NCBI GenBank assembly: GCA_018902385.1
Contig: JABSSW010000004.1
Span: 744,001-808,000, forward strand
Length of the DNA stretch: 64,000 nucleotides
Direction: 5' to 3'
DNA from: Physcia stellaris
Taxonomy: Eukaryota; Ascomycota; Lecanoromycetes; Caliciales; Physciaceae
Shown: in pieces, positions 34,468 through 46,600 of the stretch
Layout: each line of letters opens with the position of its first letter
Numbering within the stretch: position 1 is the first letter of the stretch
Notes under the pieces: model-generated
The model's database searches: none
Told to the model about the DNA's origin: nothing
What the model saw: only the letters and a program-made list of their open reading frames with translations
Made by a program: the position numbers and the translations under genes

Positions 34468-36180
34468 AGAGAGAGCTCACGCGTCAGGATGGAAGAGCAA
34501 GAACAGAAGCCTTAGCACCCGAGGCACCCAGGTCCCTAGATCTATGTTTGAGAACCCTAACTCTATCATAAGGGCAGCCGACAGCTAAGTGGTCAGCATC
34601 CAACAATTGCCCTTGAGCTTGCCAGTGCGTGACCCAAGGCCCCTCAGTAGCAACTTTTCTGGTAAGCGCGGTCCACCTTTCCTCCAAGTGCTGATCACGA
34701 TCAGTAACCCCATTCCGTGTCATGGTTCGGAAAATGGAACCATATCGACGTTTCATAATCCCAGTAATCATGTAGGAGACATAGGCCTTCCCTTCTCTCA
34801 ATTAATTCTATCCCTTCTCTCAGTTAATTCTTTAACGGATAGTCAACAGATTTGGGCATCGTACCAGAGACTGGAGGGAGAAAGCGGATACTGAATAGCA
34901 CAGCAACGAGTGGCGGGTTGCTTATTGACGGACGTGGACAGCTCACCTGCGGCGCCTGACTCCTGGATTGAGCTTATACCAATGTTCGTTCGGCGTAGCT
35001 TCAGTGGCAATTGGTTCTCCCTTGGCTTTGCACAGGCGCCTCGACCCAGCATGATCTAGGAAATTCCCCGGGCAATCTCATTCCCCGTACGCGGTGCTTT
35101 GTGAACATATCACGAGTAGCATGACTGCAGCAGGAAGGATTCTTTGGCCAACGCACCTAAGCCTTTCTGATTCGTGGTTGCTCTGAGCCTTGAGCCACGG
35201 TATGTCCCGGCTGTCTGTATTCTCCTTGCGCCCCCTGTAATATTCCCATCTGTTGCCAAAAGAGGACATACCTGCGAAACCCGCAGTCCTGCCTCCTTGA
35301 TACATCATTCTAGATTCTCAGTCTGCTCTATAGCCTCACCTAATCATCGAACCTGTTTCTCGTCGAATGAGATAAACTAATTCAGCTGATCATACACCGT
35401 CAACCCTGATCATAGATCATCATACAAGCTTTAATGTTAATTAGTTACGCAGAATTCAATAGATCAAAATTTGGTGGTAGGTAATACTTGACACTATTTC
35501 AGTCAATTTCTCTCAAAGGCCCCGCAAAGAACTTCCTCAATCAGCCAAATACCCCTTCGAGAAACTTCGTTCGTACGTTACACAACATGGGTTAAGTAAG
35601 CCTTGGCTTAAAATAAGGTCACATTGGTGCTTGGTATCCTACAGGTTCGGGGTCATCCACCATGTGCGTACCGGTCTCTCGGGTGGAGTGCATCCGGTGC
35701 TCATTCTCGTACCAGGTCTTTCTAATTGCAAACACCAATTACAGACGCATCTAGTCAGATTCGGTTTGACTTACAAAAGCACACCTTTGAGCTCGTAAGT
35801 CGTTGAAAATGGGGCTATGCCACACCGCCTGAGCGAGAAGTCCAATATACCGGTTGAATCGACGATTGCGCCATCTACCAGCCTTAAGTGGCCTTACTAT
35901 GTCCGTACCCAAGCAGGGTTTGTCACCATATACGGGTTGTGGGCCTTTGATGGAGCTTTACCGCTGAGCTAATGACGCGTACGCCCTTACAGACCCTGCA
36001 TCATTGCTACTGACCTCGAACGGCAGAATTACCCGACAAGTGGGAAGACACTCGTCCCTCAGCGTAGCTACTGATTGAGCATGAATTTAAGAGTGGATGC
36101 TGACGAGGCAGTGTAACAGGCTTGGAGGCCGTACCTTCTCTTAATTTCACAACCTATACTCTCTCATTCCAGAAACCACA
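34468..36180. other. Spacer after the transposon nest
   Basis: A 105-codon minus-strand frame (34484-34801) has protein-like composition (RWTALTRKVATEGPWVTHWQ) but no recognised family. The rest shows no gene. About 36080-36180 should be the promoter and leader of the CENP-B-type gene. Confidence 0.35.
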
Positions 36181-37321
36181 ATGTCTGGGGCTGCTATTGC
36201 ACAAATGCAACAGATCTCAATGAATTCACCCCAGTCGCCGTCATTTTCCAGCCCTACATCCAAACCTCCTTCGCGGAAGCGTCAATTGACACAGGCGGAA
36301 AAGTTCAGCATTCAGAAGTTTCATCAGGATAATCCTTTTGTTACCCATCACCACATTGCTGGTGCGTTTTTCAAGTTTCCTCTTGCTCGTGGCCGACCGC
36401 TAATCGTGTGTATGGCCTACAGGCCTTTTTGGGCTTGAGAGAAGGTATAAATGAATCTTGGCTATGCATTAGTTTTGAGCTAACAAGTCGGGTATCAGTA
36501 CGGTATCGAAGATCATCGGTCAAGCACCAATTCAACCAAACCCTCAAACACCGTCGCAAGAAGTAGGGAGTATCACTTTACCTTCTCAACACAACACCCC
36601 GGATGTCGGTATCATTCAACAGCAAACTCCTCCGTCGAAGGTGCAACGTGCACTACTACAGTGGGCTCAGCAGACACAACGCAACGGCATCCGCGTCACA
36701 CAACCTATGCTGCGTCGAGAAGCCGCAAAGCTAGCCGCCATTGCGTGGACTGAGAGACCTCCGTTCAATCCGTCTGGTATTTGAGCCCTCCCCGGGACCA
36801 TTGTCACTATTAATCTAAATACACAAACAGCCCAATTACTCTCAGTGCAACAGAGCGCCTTCTCTGGGCAACAGTCGATTTCATCGAACACTTCGTGGGA
36901 TAATGCATGGAACCCACCAGTCTTACCGTACTCGACAGCAGTGCTGCCAGTTTCCCCTTCAAACTCGCTTTGGTGGGACAGTCCTTCTTCCCCCACGACG
37001 CCTGGACCTGCAAGTTTTCCGGACATCAGTATGGACGACGTCCTATCAGCAACAAGCCCCGCACAAATGACATCCTTCGATGATACTTTTTTCGACAATG
37101 TTGAGCCGCTAGCCCCATCTGTGGAAGATGCTAGAGGCGCACTGGACGTTCTACAAGATCATATGAAGCAAGGCGACCAGCTATCCCCTTTCGATTACCT
37201 CTGCTTCGAACACCTTCGGGAGCGACTGATGGCGAGTAAAGTGCAATTTTGTAGGTCCAACAGCGAAAGTCATTCTTTTGCCGCCTCCGTGTCACAGCCT
37301 GGGCAGAGCCCGGGGCTCTAG
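36181..37321 (+). CDS. CENP-B-type helix-turn-helix DNA-binding protein
   Basis: Four exons join in phase: 36181-36361, 36423-36444 (22 bases), 36499-36776 and 36831-37321, giving 323 residues. After a Ser/Pro-rich start, RKRQLTQAEKFSIQKFHQDN, THHHIAGLFGLERSTVSKII and G form the CENP-B N-terminal (psq-like) HTH that binds DNA in pogo-type transposases, CENP-B and fungal relatives such as S. pombe Abp1/Cbh. A second helical segment, RALLQWAQQTQRNGIRVTQP and MLRREAAKLAAI, matches the second CENP-B-type HTH. The C-terminal half is Ser/Pro/Asp-rich, with no DDE transposase domain visible. It is probably a host DNA-binding or transcription factor derived long ago from a pogo-like transposase. Confidence 0.82.
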
Positions 37322-38303
37322 AGATATGACTTAAATAACCAGATAATAGACTAGTAATGACACTGTCAAAGGTATTGATTTGGCAGTCGGATCTCGTTCA
37401 CCAGACTCAGAGTCACATCAAGGGAAACGTCAAACATCAAGCGAAACTGCTACCCTCAAACCTTGTAGAGCGTAGTCTACAGTTAAGCGAGAGGGTAAGC
37501 CTTGTTGAGCGTGGGGCTTAGTCGTACCTGCGAGATGCACTGAATCTTAGCGAGATGTTTGATCATGTTTCAGTGAAATCTTGGATTCTTCTGGAACTCG
37601 CTACGCACGAGCCGCCTGCCGGTTGCAGTATGGTGTATGAAATTACTGTACGCGAGATTTAGTCGACGAGATCGGGACTGGTAAACCTGTCGATTCCCCT
37701 GATTGGATCCTATGGCTGCAGTGCAAAGTCCGCTGCGATGGACATGTCAATCCCGCGGTATGGAAGACCTTTCAGCTGTCTCTGGACGTTTCCGGGCGGA
37801 TGCGTCGGAGACAAGGTATGCACAGTGCAATTTTCAAATACCAGCTTCACCGTTGAATCGGGAGCGGTTGTATAAGAGTGACGAGCCATGTCAGCTTCCT
37901 CCGTGTGATGCTAAAGAGTATCAGACCGGTGTGATCAGTCTTACGAGTACACAGCTGAAGTCGGGGTGCCAAGATCAGTTCTACCATACTTTAAAGGCGC
38001 CTGGAGGATTTTACACTCTATTACACTGACCCACTCGCAAGTACAGTAAGGAAGTATTGACTTCTGGTACAACAGCATAAACTGTGCACCCTCCTATAGA
38101 GAACGCTTGTTAGTCAGAAATTCACAGATAATCTCAGTCCTAAGTTTCGTGTCACATTCCAACGTACAACCCGTAACATACCTCGCATACCAAGTCCGAT
38201 AGGTATGCGCTTTGCTCTTTCTTCCACGGCTTCGCCTACTAACATGCTTCCAAAATCCAGTATATTTGCCGCTTCGATGTCCTGGTGAGACAATACCATA
38301 CAG
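37322..38303. other. Intergenic between convergent genes
   Basis: A 108-codon plus-strand frame (37703-38029) is open but not recognised. No RNA gene or repeat is seen. Confidence 0.4.
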
Positions 38304-40804
38304 TTATTCCTCATTGACAAACAGGCTCTGGTCCCTCTGTCCACCTGTACTCTTAGCATCGTTGTTCTTTCTCCAGAGACTCCGCTCTAAAAGATCCTCA
38401 AGATTGCCGAGATGAACGCCCTGAAACAAACTCCACCCAGACGGCTTGATTGATTGAACCCCCAGAACGGGTCGTGGCCCCGCAGAGAAAGGGCGGACCC
38501 AATCCATGTCTACCGTTACTCGATCAAAGTCGAACGGGTTTTCGACCCTTATGCCTAATCCTGGCACCAGGTCTATTTGCTGACCCTTCGGCATCCTCCC
38601 GGGCCACCACTCGTGAGCCGAAAGCGCCGGACTGAATCGGATGACATACTTGTCGCCTTGGACGTCGATGATTCGAGCAGGAAGGTAGAGATGCGAAGTG
38701 TCAGTAGTATGATAATGAAATCGGAAATCCGGGTACATGACCGGTGCTTCAATTGAGTCGCCGATATGGAAGCAACGATAAGGTCTGACGTCGTACCTTT
38801 GTACATTTCTTCGCCATGGTCGCCACAGTCGCCGCGAGCCCTTCCCGAGCTTCATCAACTGCTCTTCGGGAAAGAAGAGGCTACCGCTATCATTCTCATC
38901 CCCTTGACTATCGTCCAGAGCTTGTTTCGTATCAGTTGGACCGTCCCAATCGATATACTCTATCTCATCGCCGTCCACCGTCGTGACTCTCACATCGTAC
39001 CAAAATCCGTCGTACTCAATCTGGTTAAACCACAGAATAAGAATCGCACCTCGATAGGTGTGCCGCATGGTGTTCTAGCGGAATAATACATACCTGAACC
39101 TTTTCGCCAATTTTGGGTGGGTCGGTAAATGTCTTCGACGGCCCCAAAAGGTTATAGTCAAACTCTAGTGCAGTAGAAAAGGAGGAATTATCATCGTCGC
39201 GTAATATCTTGTCAAAGGAATTCTTAAGAGGTCTCGTGGAAAACTCAAGAGCACTCGAATCTACACCCGTCGTGATGATGTACTGCCCCCCGTAACATGC
39301 CTTGAATTCGGTGATATAAAGATCGCAGCTCCAAGCATGGCCACCTGATTTTAGCTCATGTCGAATAGACAATGGAGCGCCGATAGAAATACCCCCGATC
39401 GGACGAACTTGCTTCGAAAGACTCTTGCGCTCGATTTGATTAGTCTCAAGATAGCGTACGTAAACATGAACGTCTGGAATGGTATCTTTGAAGTAAGTGA
39501 AGAGGAGTTCGCTGCTTGAGCCTATGGAGTCTCGTTCGGTAACGATTCCAAGTTCATTAGATGTTGGAACGGCCACGATTTGGGCAGAGATCCAACCAAC
39601 GTGATCGGAAGGGGACTCAATTGCCGCCGGCAACGGAAGATCCGCGGATGCCCTTTCGCATTCGACAAGTATACCATAGCCTGCGGATTCGAGTGTTATT
39701 CTTCTTAGTGTATCAGATAGGGAGGAGTCGTGAAGGACATTGAAGAAGTTTCGAGGCTTGACATAGCCCTTTTGCAGCGGATCAAGAGCAGATCGGAGAG
39801 CAGGAAGCCAGAGAGGCCGGATAGTGGAAAGACAACGTATGCCTTTTTGATCGATGTGATAGCGAGATCCTTGTTCGCGAACGAGATCGATATTTCTGGG
39901 GTCAAAAATCCCAGTTGGTACATTTTGGAGAACAAAAGACATTTCAATCTCATGTACAAAGCGTGCCCAAGAAACATACAGCGTCTGTCAATGAAAAACG
40001 TGTCAATACCTTCCGATGCAGTGAGTTCAGGAAGGGAAGACAGTGAGAAAAACTTGAGTTCCTTACCTCATAGCGAAGAGCAGAGGCGCAAAGATCGTCC
40101 TTCTGGAATCGATCCCTCCAGAATGACGCTCCTTCTGGATGCTGCTCTTGATAATCCTCAACGGCCGACGTGTCGGGACAAAGACTGACATCCTGCAGTC
40201 GTTGTCGAAGGAGTTTGCATTCCTTCAAGAGGTTTCCCACCATTAGGTCAATGCTTGCAAATTTCGTGCTGAGGGCCACCTCGAGCAAGTTGTCATGTAT
40301 AATTGGATTTTTTGCGACGGGGGTAGATTCAATGACTCCATTCTCACTCGACCGTCTCTGTTGCGTCCCAATGTCGTAGAGAAGCATAATAGACACTGCG
40401 CCATATACCTTTTCAAGTTGTTCCGCCTTGCGTTGAATCTCATCAAGAAGATCAGGAATCTTGTAGAAAGCCCATAATCGCTTAACATATTTCTTGCCAC
40501 GTGCCTCTGGCTTTGTAGCCGCAGTGTTCGTCGCAGGAATTTCGACGCCTAGGGCCTTTGCACATTTTGTATAAGATCGTGCAATGCTCTGCACGATATC
40601 CACGATCATCGCAACCTCTGATAGATGGGTCGTAATTATGTCATCATTCCCGCGATCCTCAAAGAGCTTGCACAAAAGGCGGAGTTTAGTGTTTAACAGG
40701 TTGATCTCTTCGGCAGCTTGATTCAACGACTCAAAACGGGCTTTGATGTCTAGACCCACTTTGATGATGATGTTCAGCGTGGAAATAATATCGAAAGCCG
40801 ACAT
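38304..40804 (-). CDS. STAND-type N-terminal domain protein with Tudor-like C-terminal segments
   Basis: Three exons: 40067-40804, 39094-39984 and 38304-39020, with introns of 82 and 73 bp whose phases agree; about 780 residues. The N-terminus MSAFDIISTLNIIIKVGLDI, followed by long helices to about residue 240, resembles the fungal N-terminal (HeLo-like) domains found on STAND/NLR proteins. The centre reads SWARFVHEIEMSFV and LDPLQKGYVKPRNFFNVL, an EF-hand-like pattern, then HVGWISAQIVAVPTSNELG. The C-terminal exon contains EYDGFWYDVRVTTVDGDEIE with YIDWDGP, typical of a Tudor/agenet-like barrel, and a second YLPARIIDVQGDKYVIRF segment. No NACHT or NB-ARC ATPase lies between them. The function is unknown; by architecture it could be a signalling or cell-fate scaffold. 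Domain names are inferred by eye. Confidence 0.7.
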
Positions 40805-41268
40805 AGTGATAGATGCTAGAGAATTTTATCCTGGTTCTGCCTCGCAAGTCGATAAGGCTTCTCAGCTGTGAATCCGGCACAATTCAGGGTTTTGCTCTAG
40901 AGGTATACTCTGAAGAAGGATCTGGTCCGCGAAGTAACTGGCCGACTTTGAAGCCAAAGGATGAGAGACAGAAATCTACTCCGTATTCAGCTCGGACATG
41001 CATTTCTGGTCATTCTGACATTTGGTAGTCAACGTCCTCGGTCTCCTGAACAGGGATGCTGATGCAGGGAAGGCGCATGGCTGCCCAACCGGCAGGGAAA
41101 CTCAGACCTTCTGCTCGCTATGATGCAGGCGGCCGCCCATTGTTTTCCCTCTTCTGTTCTTCATTCTTCAGCATTTTTTATTTTCCGCCCACCCGTTCTG
41201 GAGGGTCGTTTCATGTACGAGGAGACGGTGTGCATTAGTCTCCGGCCACCCTGAACAAAAGTAAGTCC
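40805..41268. promoter_or_regulatory. Upstream region of the STAND-type gene
   Basis: About 460 bases of balanced composition between the gene's start and the first AT-block transposon. It must contain the promoter. No site is claimed. Confidence 0.4.
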
Positions 41269-41270
41269 TA

Positions 41271-42042
41271 CCGTATTAATTGGCATATACGGACCTATCC
41301 CCTCCGCATCCAAATTGTGAAATTTAGCGCGTTTTTTTTTATTAAAACTATTACCACTCCACGAAATATACATATATTTCAATATAACTTAGTAGAGAGT
41401 ATCAATAGTATACAAGTATTTAATCGCTGCAATATAAAGTCGTTTCGAGATCTATTGAGATCACTAGTATACTTTGAATCGTTTTCACACGTTTTCAAAC
41501 TTTATTATAAAGCAGAACACTTGTATTGCACTCTTTATTAGTCGAAACGACTTCATATTGCAACGATTAAATACTTGTATACTATTGATACTCTCTACTA
41601 AATTATATTGAAATGTATGTATATTTCGTGAAGTAATAATAGTTTTAATATAAAAAAAACGCGCTAAATTTCACAATTTGAATGCGAAGAGAATTGAACT
41701 ATAAGGCATATTCTCGTATAAGAACAGATTCTTTTTGGGAATTTCGACATGATTGAGTGTATTGACGAATAAGAACATTCGAAAAGTTTCGATGAAAATT
41801 ACGTGAAAATGATACTGTTTTCAGTTATAACCCTAAAAGTATTGAGATTTCGACTATAATTCTAGAAAAATACGTCCAAATTACGAAAATTTGGCTTGTT
41901 TTGAGAACTTAGTCAGATTACTAACTGACGTATAAAGTTCTTTCACGTATAAGACAGAATTGCGTATAAGAATCCGTTCATTTTGAGATCTAGACCGACG
42001 ATTGACTTATAAGAACAGTGTCTTATATGTCAATTAATACGA
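41271..42042. mobile_element. TA-flanked TIR element at the AT-block border
   Basis: The left end CCGTATTAATTGGCATATAC and the inverse of the right end (TCGTATTAATTGACATATAA) match, and both are flanked by TA (41269-41270, 42043-42044). That marks a 772-bp Tc1/mariner-like, non-coding element. Within it a large foldback covers 41301-41690. The sub-motif CGTATAAGAA recurs several times in the right half. The left terminus keeps more G and C than the right one. Confidence 0.72.
41301..41690. repeat. Foldback with two ~150-bp arms
   Basis: The arm at 41301-41449 is repeated in inverse orientation at 41541-41690 with about 90 bases between. Both arms contain the block TTTAGCGCG and the block AGAGAGTATCAATAGTATAC or its inverse. 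Differences are mostly C/T or G/A changes. It may be a separate MITE or an internal inverted duplication of the surrounding TA-flanked element. Confidence 0.85.
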
Positions 42043-42044
42043 TA

Positions 42045-42885
42045 ATATTCGAAGAATTATTGCGTCTCAGAATTTACTTCAATCGCTTTCAAATTTTACA
42101 ATCATGTAACTAAGATGTTGAAATATTTCTGTGATTTTTTTCTCAATTATTAAAAAGTGCGTTGTTTTTTAAAATTACGTTGAAACGAAAAATGTCGTTG
42201 AAAAACTGTTATGATTTTCTAAACAAAATAATCGAAAATGAATAATAATTGTTTCGTACATATTAATTTCATAATTTGATCGCGTTAAAACGTGTTTGAA
42301 TTCAAATTTTTAAATATATTAATTTAATCGATTTTCGTTTTTGTTACAAACATATTTGTAAAATATTCAAAATTTAAATCAACAAAACATTGCGAATCGA
42401 ATTTCGATAAAATTTATTATAATTTTAATAAATTTTTTGATAATAAATTTGCAGATTTGAAATGTTGTCAAACATGATATAAAATTGAATTTAATAAAAA
42501 TTCATATAATCGTTTCATGATTTATATTGTTAATTTTTTTAATTAATATTTCGATTGTTTTAATATTAATTTTATTCGATTTATTCAAAAATCAATTTTT
42601 GACATTATCATAAATCGTGTTTGAATAAACATAATTATTAATTAATTAAACGAAAACAATAAATTTACACAAACAAATAAATTGTTATGATACAAATGTT
42701 TGTAATGTAAAAAAAATGAATTGATTAATTAAAAGAAATTGCTAATTAAATATTATACGTGTCAAGACATTATGATTTCGAAATAATCATTTAATCATTT
42801 AACTAATTATGTCAATATGTCAATGTCATAACAAATACACAACAACAGAAAAAAATTCAATGTTTTCATTGACATATTTAGTTTA
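42045..42885. other. AT-rich sequence, unassigned
   Basis: Very AT-rich, low-complexity sequence left of element A. It may be the remaining 3' part of element D, since A's insertion would have split it, but I see no LTR match that proves it. Confidence 0.3.
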
Positions 42886-43101
42886 TGTGACGAACGTGCA
42901 TCGATTTCAACATTTGAAATCAACATTTGATCAATCATTAAAATTAACATTTTTATCTTATTACATCGAATAACAGAATCGAATTTCGTTTATGATCAAA
43001 TTTTTTACATATGTTTTGTCAAATTTTTTGTACTTGTTTTTTCATTTCGATATTCTCGTGTAATTATGTAATTAGTTCATATTTCTGCATAACATTTCAC
43101 A
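42886..43101 (+). repeat. Left (5') LTR of element A
   Basis: 216 bp, TG...CA ends. Alignable over its whole length with 52184-52399 and, in inverse orientation, with the LTRs of element B. Confidence 0.88.
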
Positions 43102-43466
43102 TTATATCGAAGTTTGCTGAATGCAATGTACACATTAATTTTTGCATATGCAAAAATATCAATGAATTAATCGTTGTTGCGATGATTTTACTAACATGAC
43201 GAAATTGTTCGTTTCATCGTATAATCGATTTGATGTTGCAAAAATTTAACGTTTACATTAATGCGAAACATTTTCATTAACGTTTTCATTACATTCAAAA
43301 ATTCGAATTTTCGATTTTTTACATTCTAAATCACATATTAAACTTTGAAGAAACAAATTTTCGATCGTTTGTTTATTTTATCATTTATATCATCGTTTAC
43401 ATTTTTTACGAATTGATTGCAAATCAATTCTTTTATCAATTGCAATAATTTCGATTTCAAATATTT

Positions 43467-43681
43467 TGTGAAATGTCATGCATTGATTGAACTAATACAT
43501 AATTACACGAGAATTTCTAAGTGAGAAACAAATACATGAAGACTTGTAAAGACATATGTAAAAAATTAAATCGCTTGAATGCGTCAAGACGACTTTCGAC
43601 TTTAACATTCGATGTGATAAAATAACGATGTTAACACGATGTTAATCTGTCAAATGTTGAATTCGATGCACGTTTGTCACA
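43467..43681 (-). repeat. Left (3') LTR of element B
   Basis: 215 bp, TG...CA ends, with TATTT flank on its outer side and a polypurine tract (minus strand) on its inner side. Confidence 0.92.
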
Positions 43682-46600
43682 TTATTTTTCGTTTTCTTTC
43701 AACTTCGTTTCGAAACGACTAATTGATTTTTCTTTCTGAACGTTCTGCGCGATGTAAATATGCTTTTGAATGACGTCGAATTGATTGATCGTCGAGACAG
43801 AAAAATAAACGCGAAACGTCGCGAAAGAAATTTCGTCAGCGAAATAGGTTCGTCTAAATTTCGAAAACACTCATATGTTTATTTCTTGAGATAAGCAGTC
43901 TGAGCATGTTAGTAAAACTGTCGTTACAATCTTTAATGTATCGATATTTTCGAGTATGCGAAAGTCGATGTGTACATTGCATACGTCAAAACGTGAATGC
44001 AATGAATGTTTTGAAAGATAATCAATTCATGCAATTCGTTAAAAGTAATTTCGACGAACATTAATAAACAAATCATTGAGAATTCGATTTCGCGTATCGA
44101 CAAAATTCTTGCAACATCAAATTGATATCAGAAAACGAACAATTTAATCAAATTGATGAAATTTCTGTCATCACGATTAACACGTTGATGTTATCGCACA
44201 TAAAACAGTTGATTCGTACAATGCATTCAAAAAAATATGCATGTAATAAATTTTTTGAAAAGCAAATATTTTGTACGAATTTTACAGATAATTCCGCGTG
44301 TCATTAGTAAGCAATTGAGAATTTTGTTGACGAATTTGTAAACGTTCGAATTTTTTGACAATTTGTTGTTTATTCATATCATTGCATGACATTTTACATT
44401 ATCATTCATTGTTCAATAAGATTTGACGACAATCTTTGAAAATGTTTTTGACACGATTCAGTTTTTTATGCGATGTAAATTCTGACTGTAAATAACTCAG
44501 AATGACAACGAAACGAATGACAATGAGAAAATCATTGATGTCAATCTGAAAATGAATTGTAACGAATTCGATGACAATTTTTTGATCGATCATAAACAGT
44601 AAAGTTCACGATTTAATCATTTCGCAAAGCAAATTTTGTTGTTTTTGAATTAACTTCGTGAAAAACATCGACGATATCTTGAGCATTTTGAAATTCATCG
44701 TCGTCGACATAGTATCAGATGCGATCGTGAAAATTTCAATTCGATCATTTACAACGATATTGAAAGCGATGATAATAATATCGAAATTGCAATATGTCGT
44801 CGAATTTTTATTCGAACGTTTCATTTGCGATGACGAGTTTCGAAAAATCGTTGTGTTGCTTTTTCAATGAATCGTTGAAATTTTTTCTTAACAATCAGAA
44901 ATGAAAAACTGAATGAATGTGCATGTCATCGAGCAGTTCGAGTTCGTAAACAATATTTCGTTTTTTGACAACGAAATATGAATTTAATTTTTGTCATTCA
45001 GTTTATCAGATGAACGAATCGTTTTGATGTGACGACGATTTAGTCACACATAATTTTCTATTTCAAAATTAATAAAAAGACGAAATTTGTTGATTCGAAC
45101 AATTATTTTTTGTTTGACATCGACAGCGTTGATTTTAATTCATTCGATGATGCGATTCATTTTTTCGACAATGAATTCGTCTTGTCTGATTAGCAAACGC
45201 TTTTTAGTGATTTCGTAATCATTCAGATTTGAATCAAAAATCATTCGAAAATGATAATTTTTATTGATGAAAAATGAAATGAATTCGATGATTGCGAAAA
45301 CGTCATTGTTGTCAGCGAATTTCATAATGTCGATTCAATCAACTCAATCGTTTTGACGATAATTGCAATACAAACGTAAACGAATTTCGATGTTTTGATT
45401 AATTCGCTCGATTTGATCATCGATTTGAAATTGAAACGTCGTGAACAATTTACATTTGATTTTTAAACGTTTGCAAAAAATTTTTCAAACGCGATTCACA
45501 AACTGATCATTTTTATTCGAAACGATTGAAAAGAATAAGTCATGCGTGCGAAATACATAATGAAACAATATTTTGACGCAAATTTCGATTGTCAATTCGT
45601 CATCATCGATCACGCAAAAAACATAATGTCGTTTTTTGATTAATCGATCGATAATAATGCAAATAACGTTGTTTTTTTTGAATTCAAATAATTCGATTAT
45701 GAAATTTATCGAAATATTCATTCATCGCTGATTAGATATTGACAATGATATTAACAATTCATGACGATCATCGTGTGAAAATTTAAATCGTTGACATTTG
45801 TGACAATTACGAATGTAACGCTTGATAAACAGTCGCATATTGAATCAATAATAATAGCGTTTAATAAATTTCTCAATGCGATTCATGTCTGAATGAACAC
45901 AGAAAAATTGATCGTGAACATCGCGAATTATCTCAATCATGAAATTCAAACGATTTGACATTCATAAATTCTCGTTTTTGAAAAAAACGCCGTTTCGATC
46001 GAAACATTTTTGCAAATTTACTTTCTCGTTGATAATTTGTTCATCGATCAAAATCTGACGATAATTAATGCAATTTTCATTTTCTCGATTGATTTGCATA
46101 ACTCGTTCGTACAAATCGTTTTGAGCGTCAATCGAACATAATTGCAATCGAAAAAACGACAACAAAATTTGCTCTTTATAAAATTCTCGTTCGTCGTCAT
46201 CGACAAAACGAAAATCAAACATTCGAGTCAAAACGTTCGTTTTAACATTCTTGATTTCGAATTGATACTGAATTTTGATGTTGTAATCGATCAAAATTTC
46301 GATTCAGCGCACTTGACGAAAAATGAATTTTTTGCTCGTCATGAAAATTTTCAAATTTTTATGATCGATGTAAATTTCGACGAATTCGTCGATATTTTCA
46401 AATTTTGATTTTCAATGCTCAAAACATCGAATAATGATCAAAAATTTCTTGTCATATATCTCGTAATTGCATTCGACAGAAATCATCTTTTTGCTGAAAA
46501 AAATCATCGAATGAAACATCTCGTCGTCGTCGTATTGAGACAAAATTTCATTCAGACATCAATTCGAGAAATCGATTTTCAAAATAACTTTACGATTGCG

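Noticed and set aside
35900-36005. tRNA-like stretch on the minus strand (TTAGCTCAGCGGTAAAGCTCC)
   Set aside because: It resembles a tRNA D-arm, but no matching acceptor stem, anticodon arm or T-arm (GGTTCGAATCC-like) can be folded around it.
42045-42885. A third LTR pair partner for element D in this AT stretch
   Set aside because: I could not find a matching copy inside the window; D's other LTR would lie beyond the right edge, so nothing can be paired.
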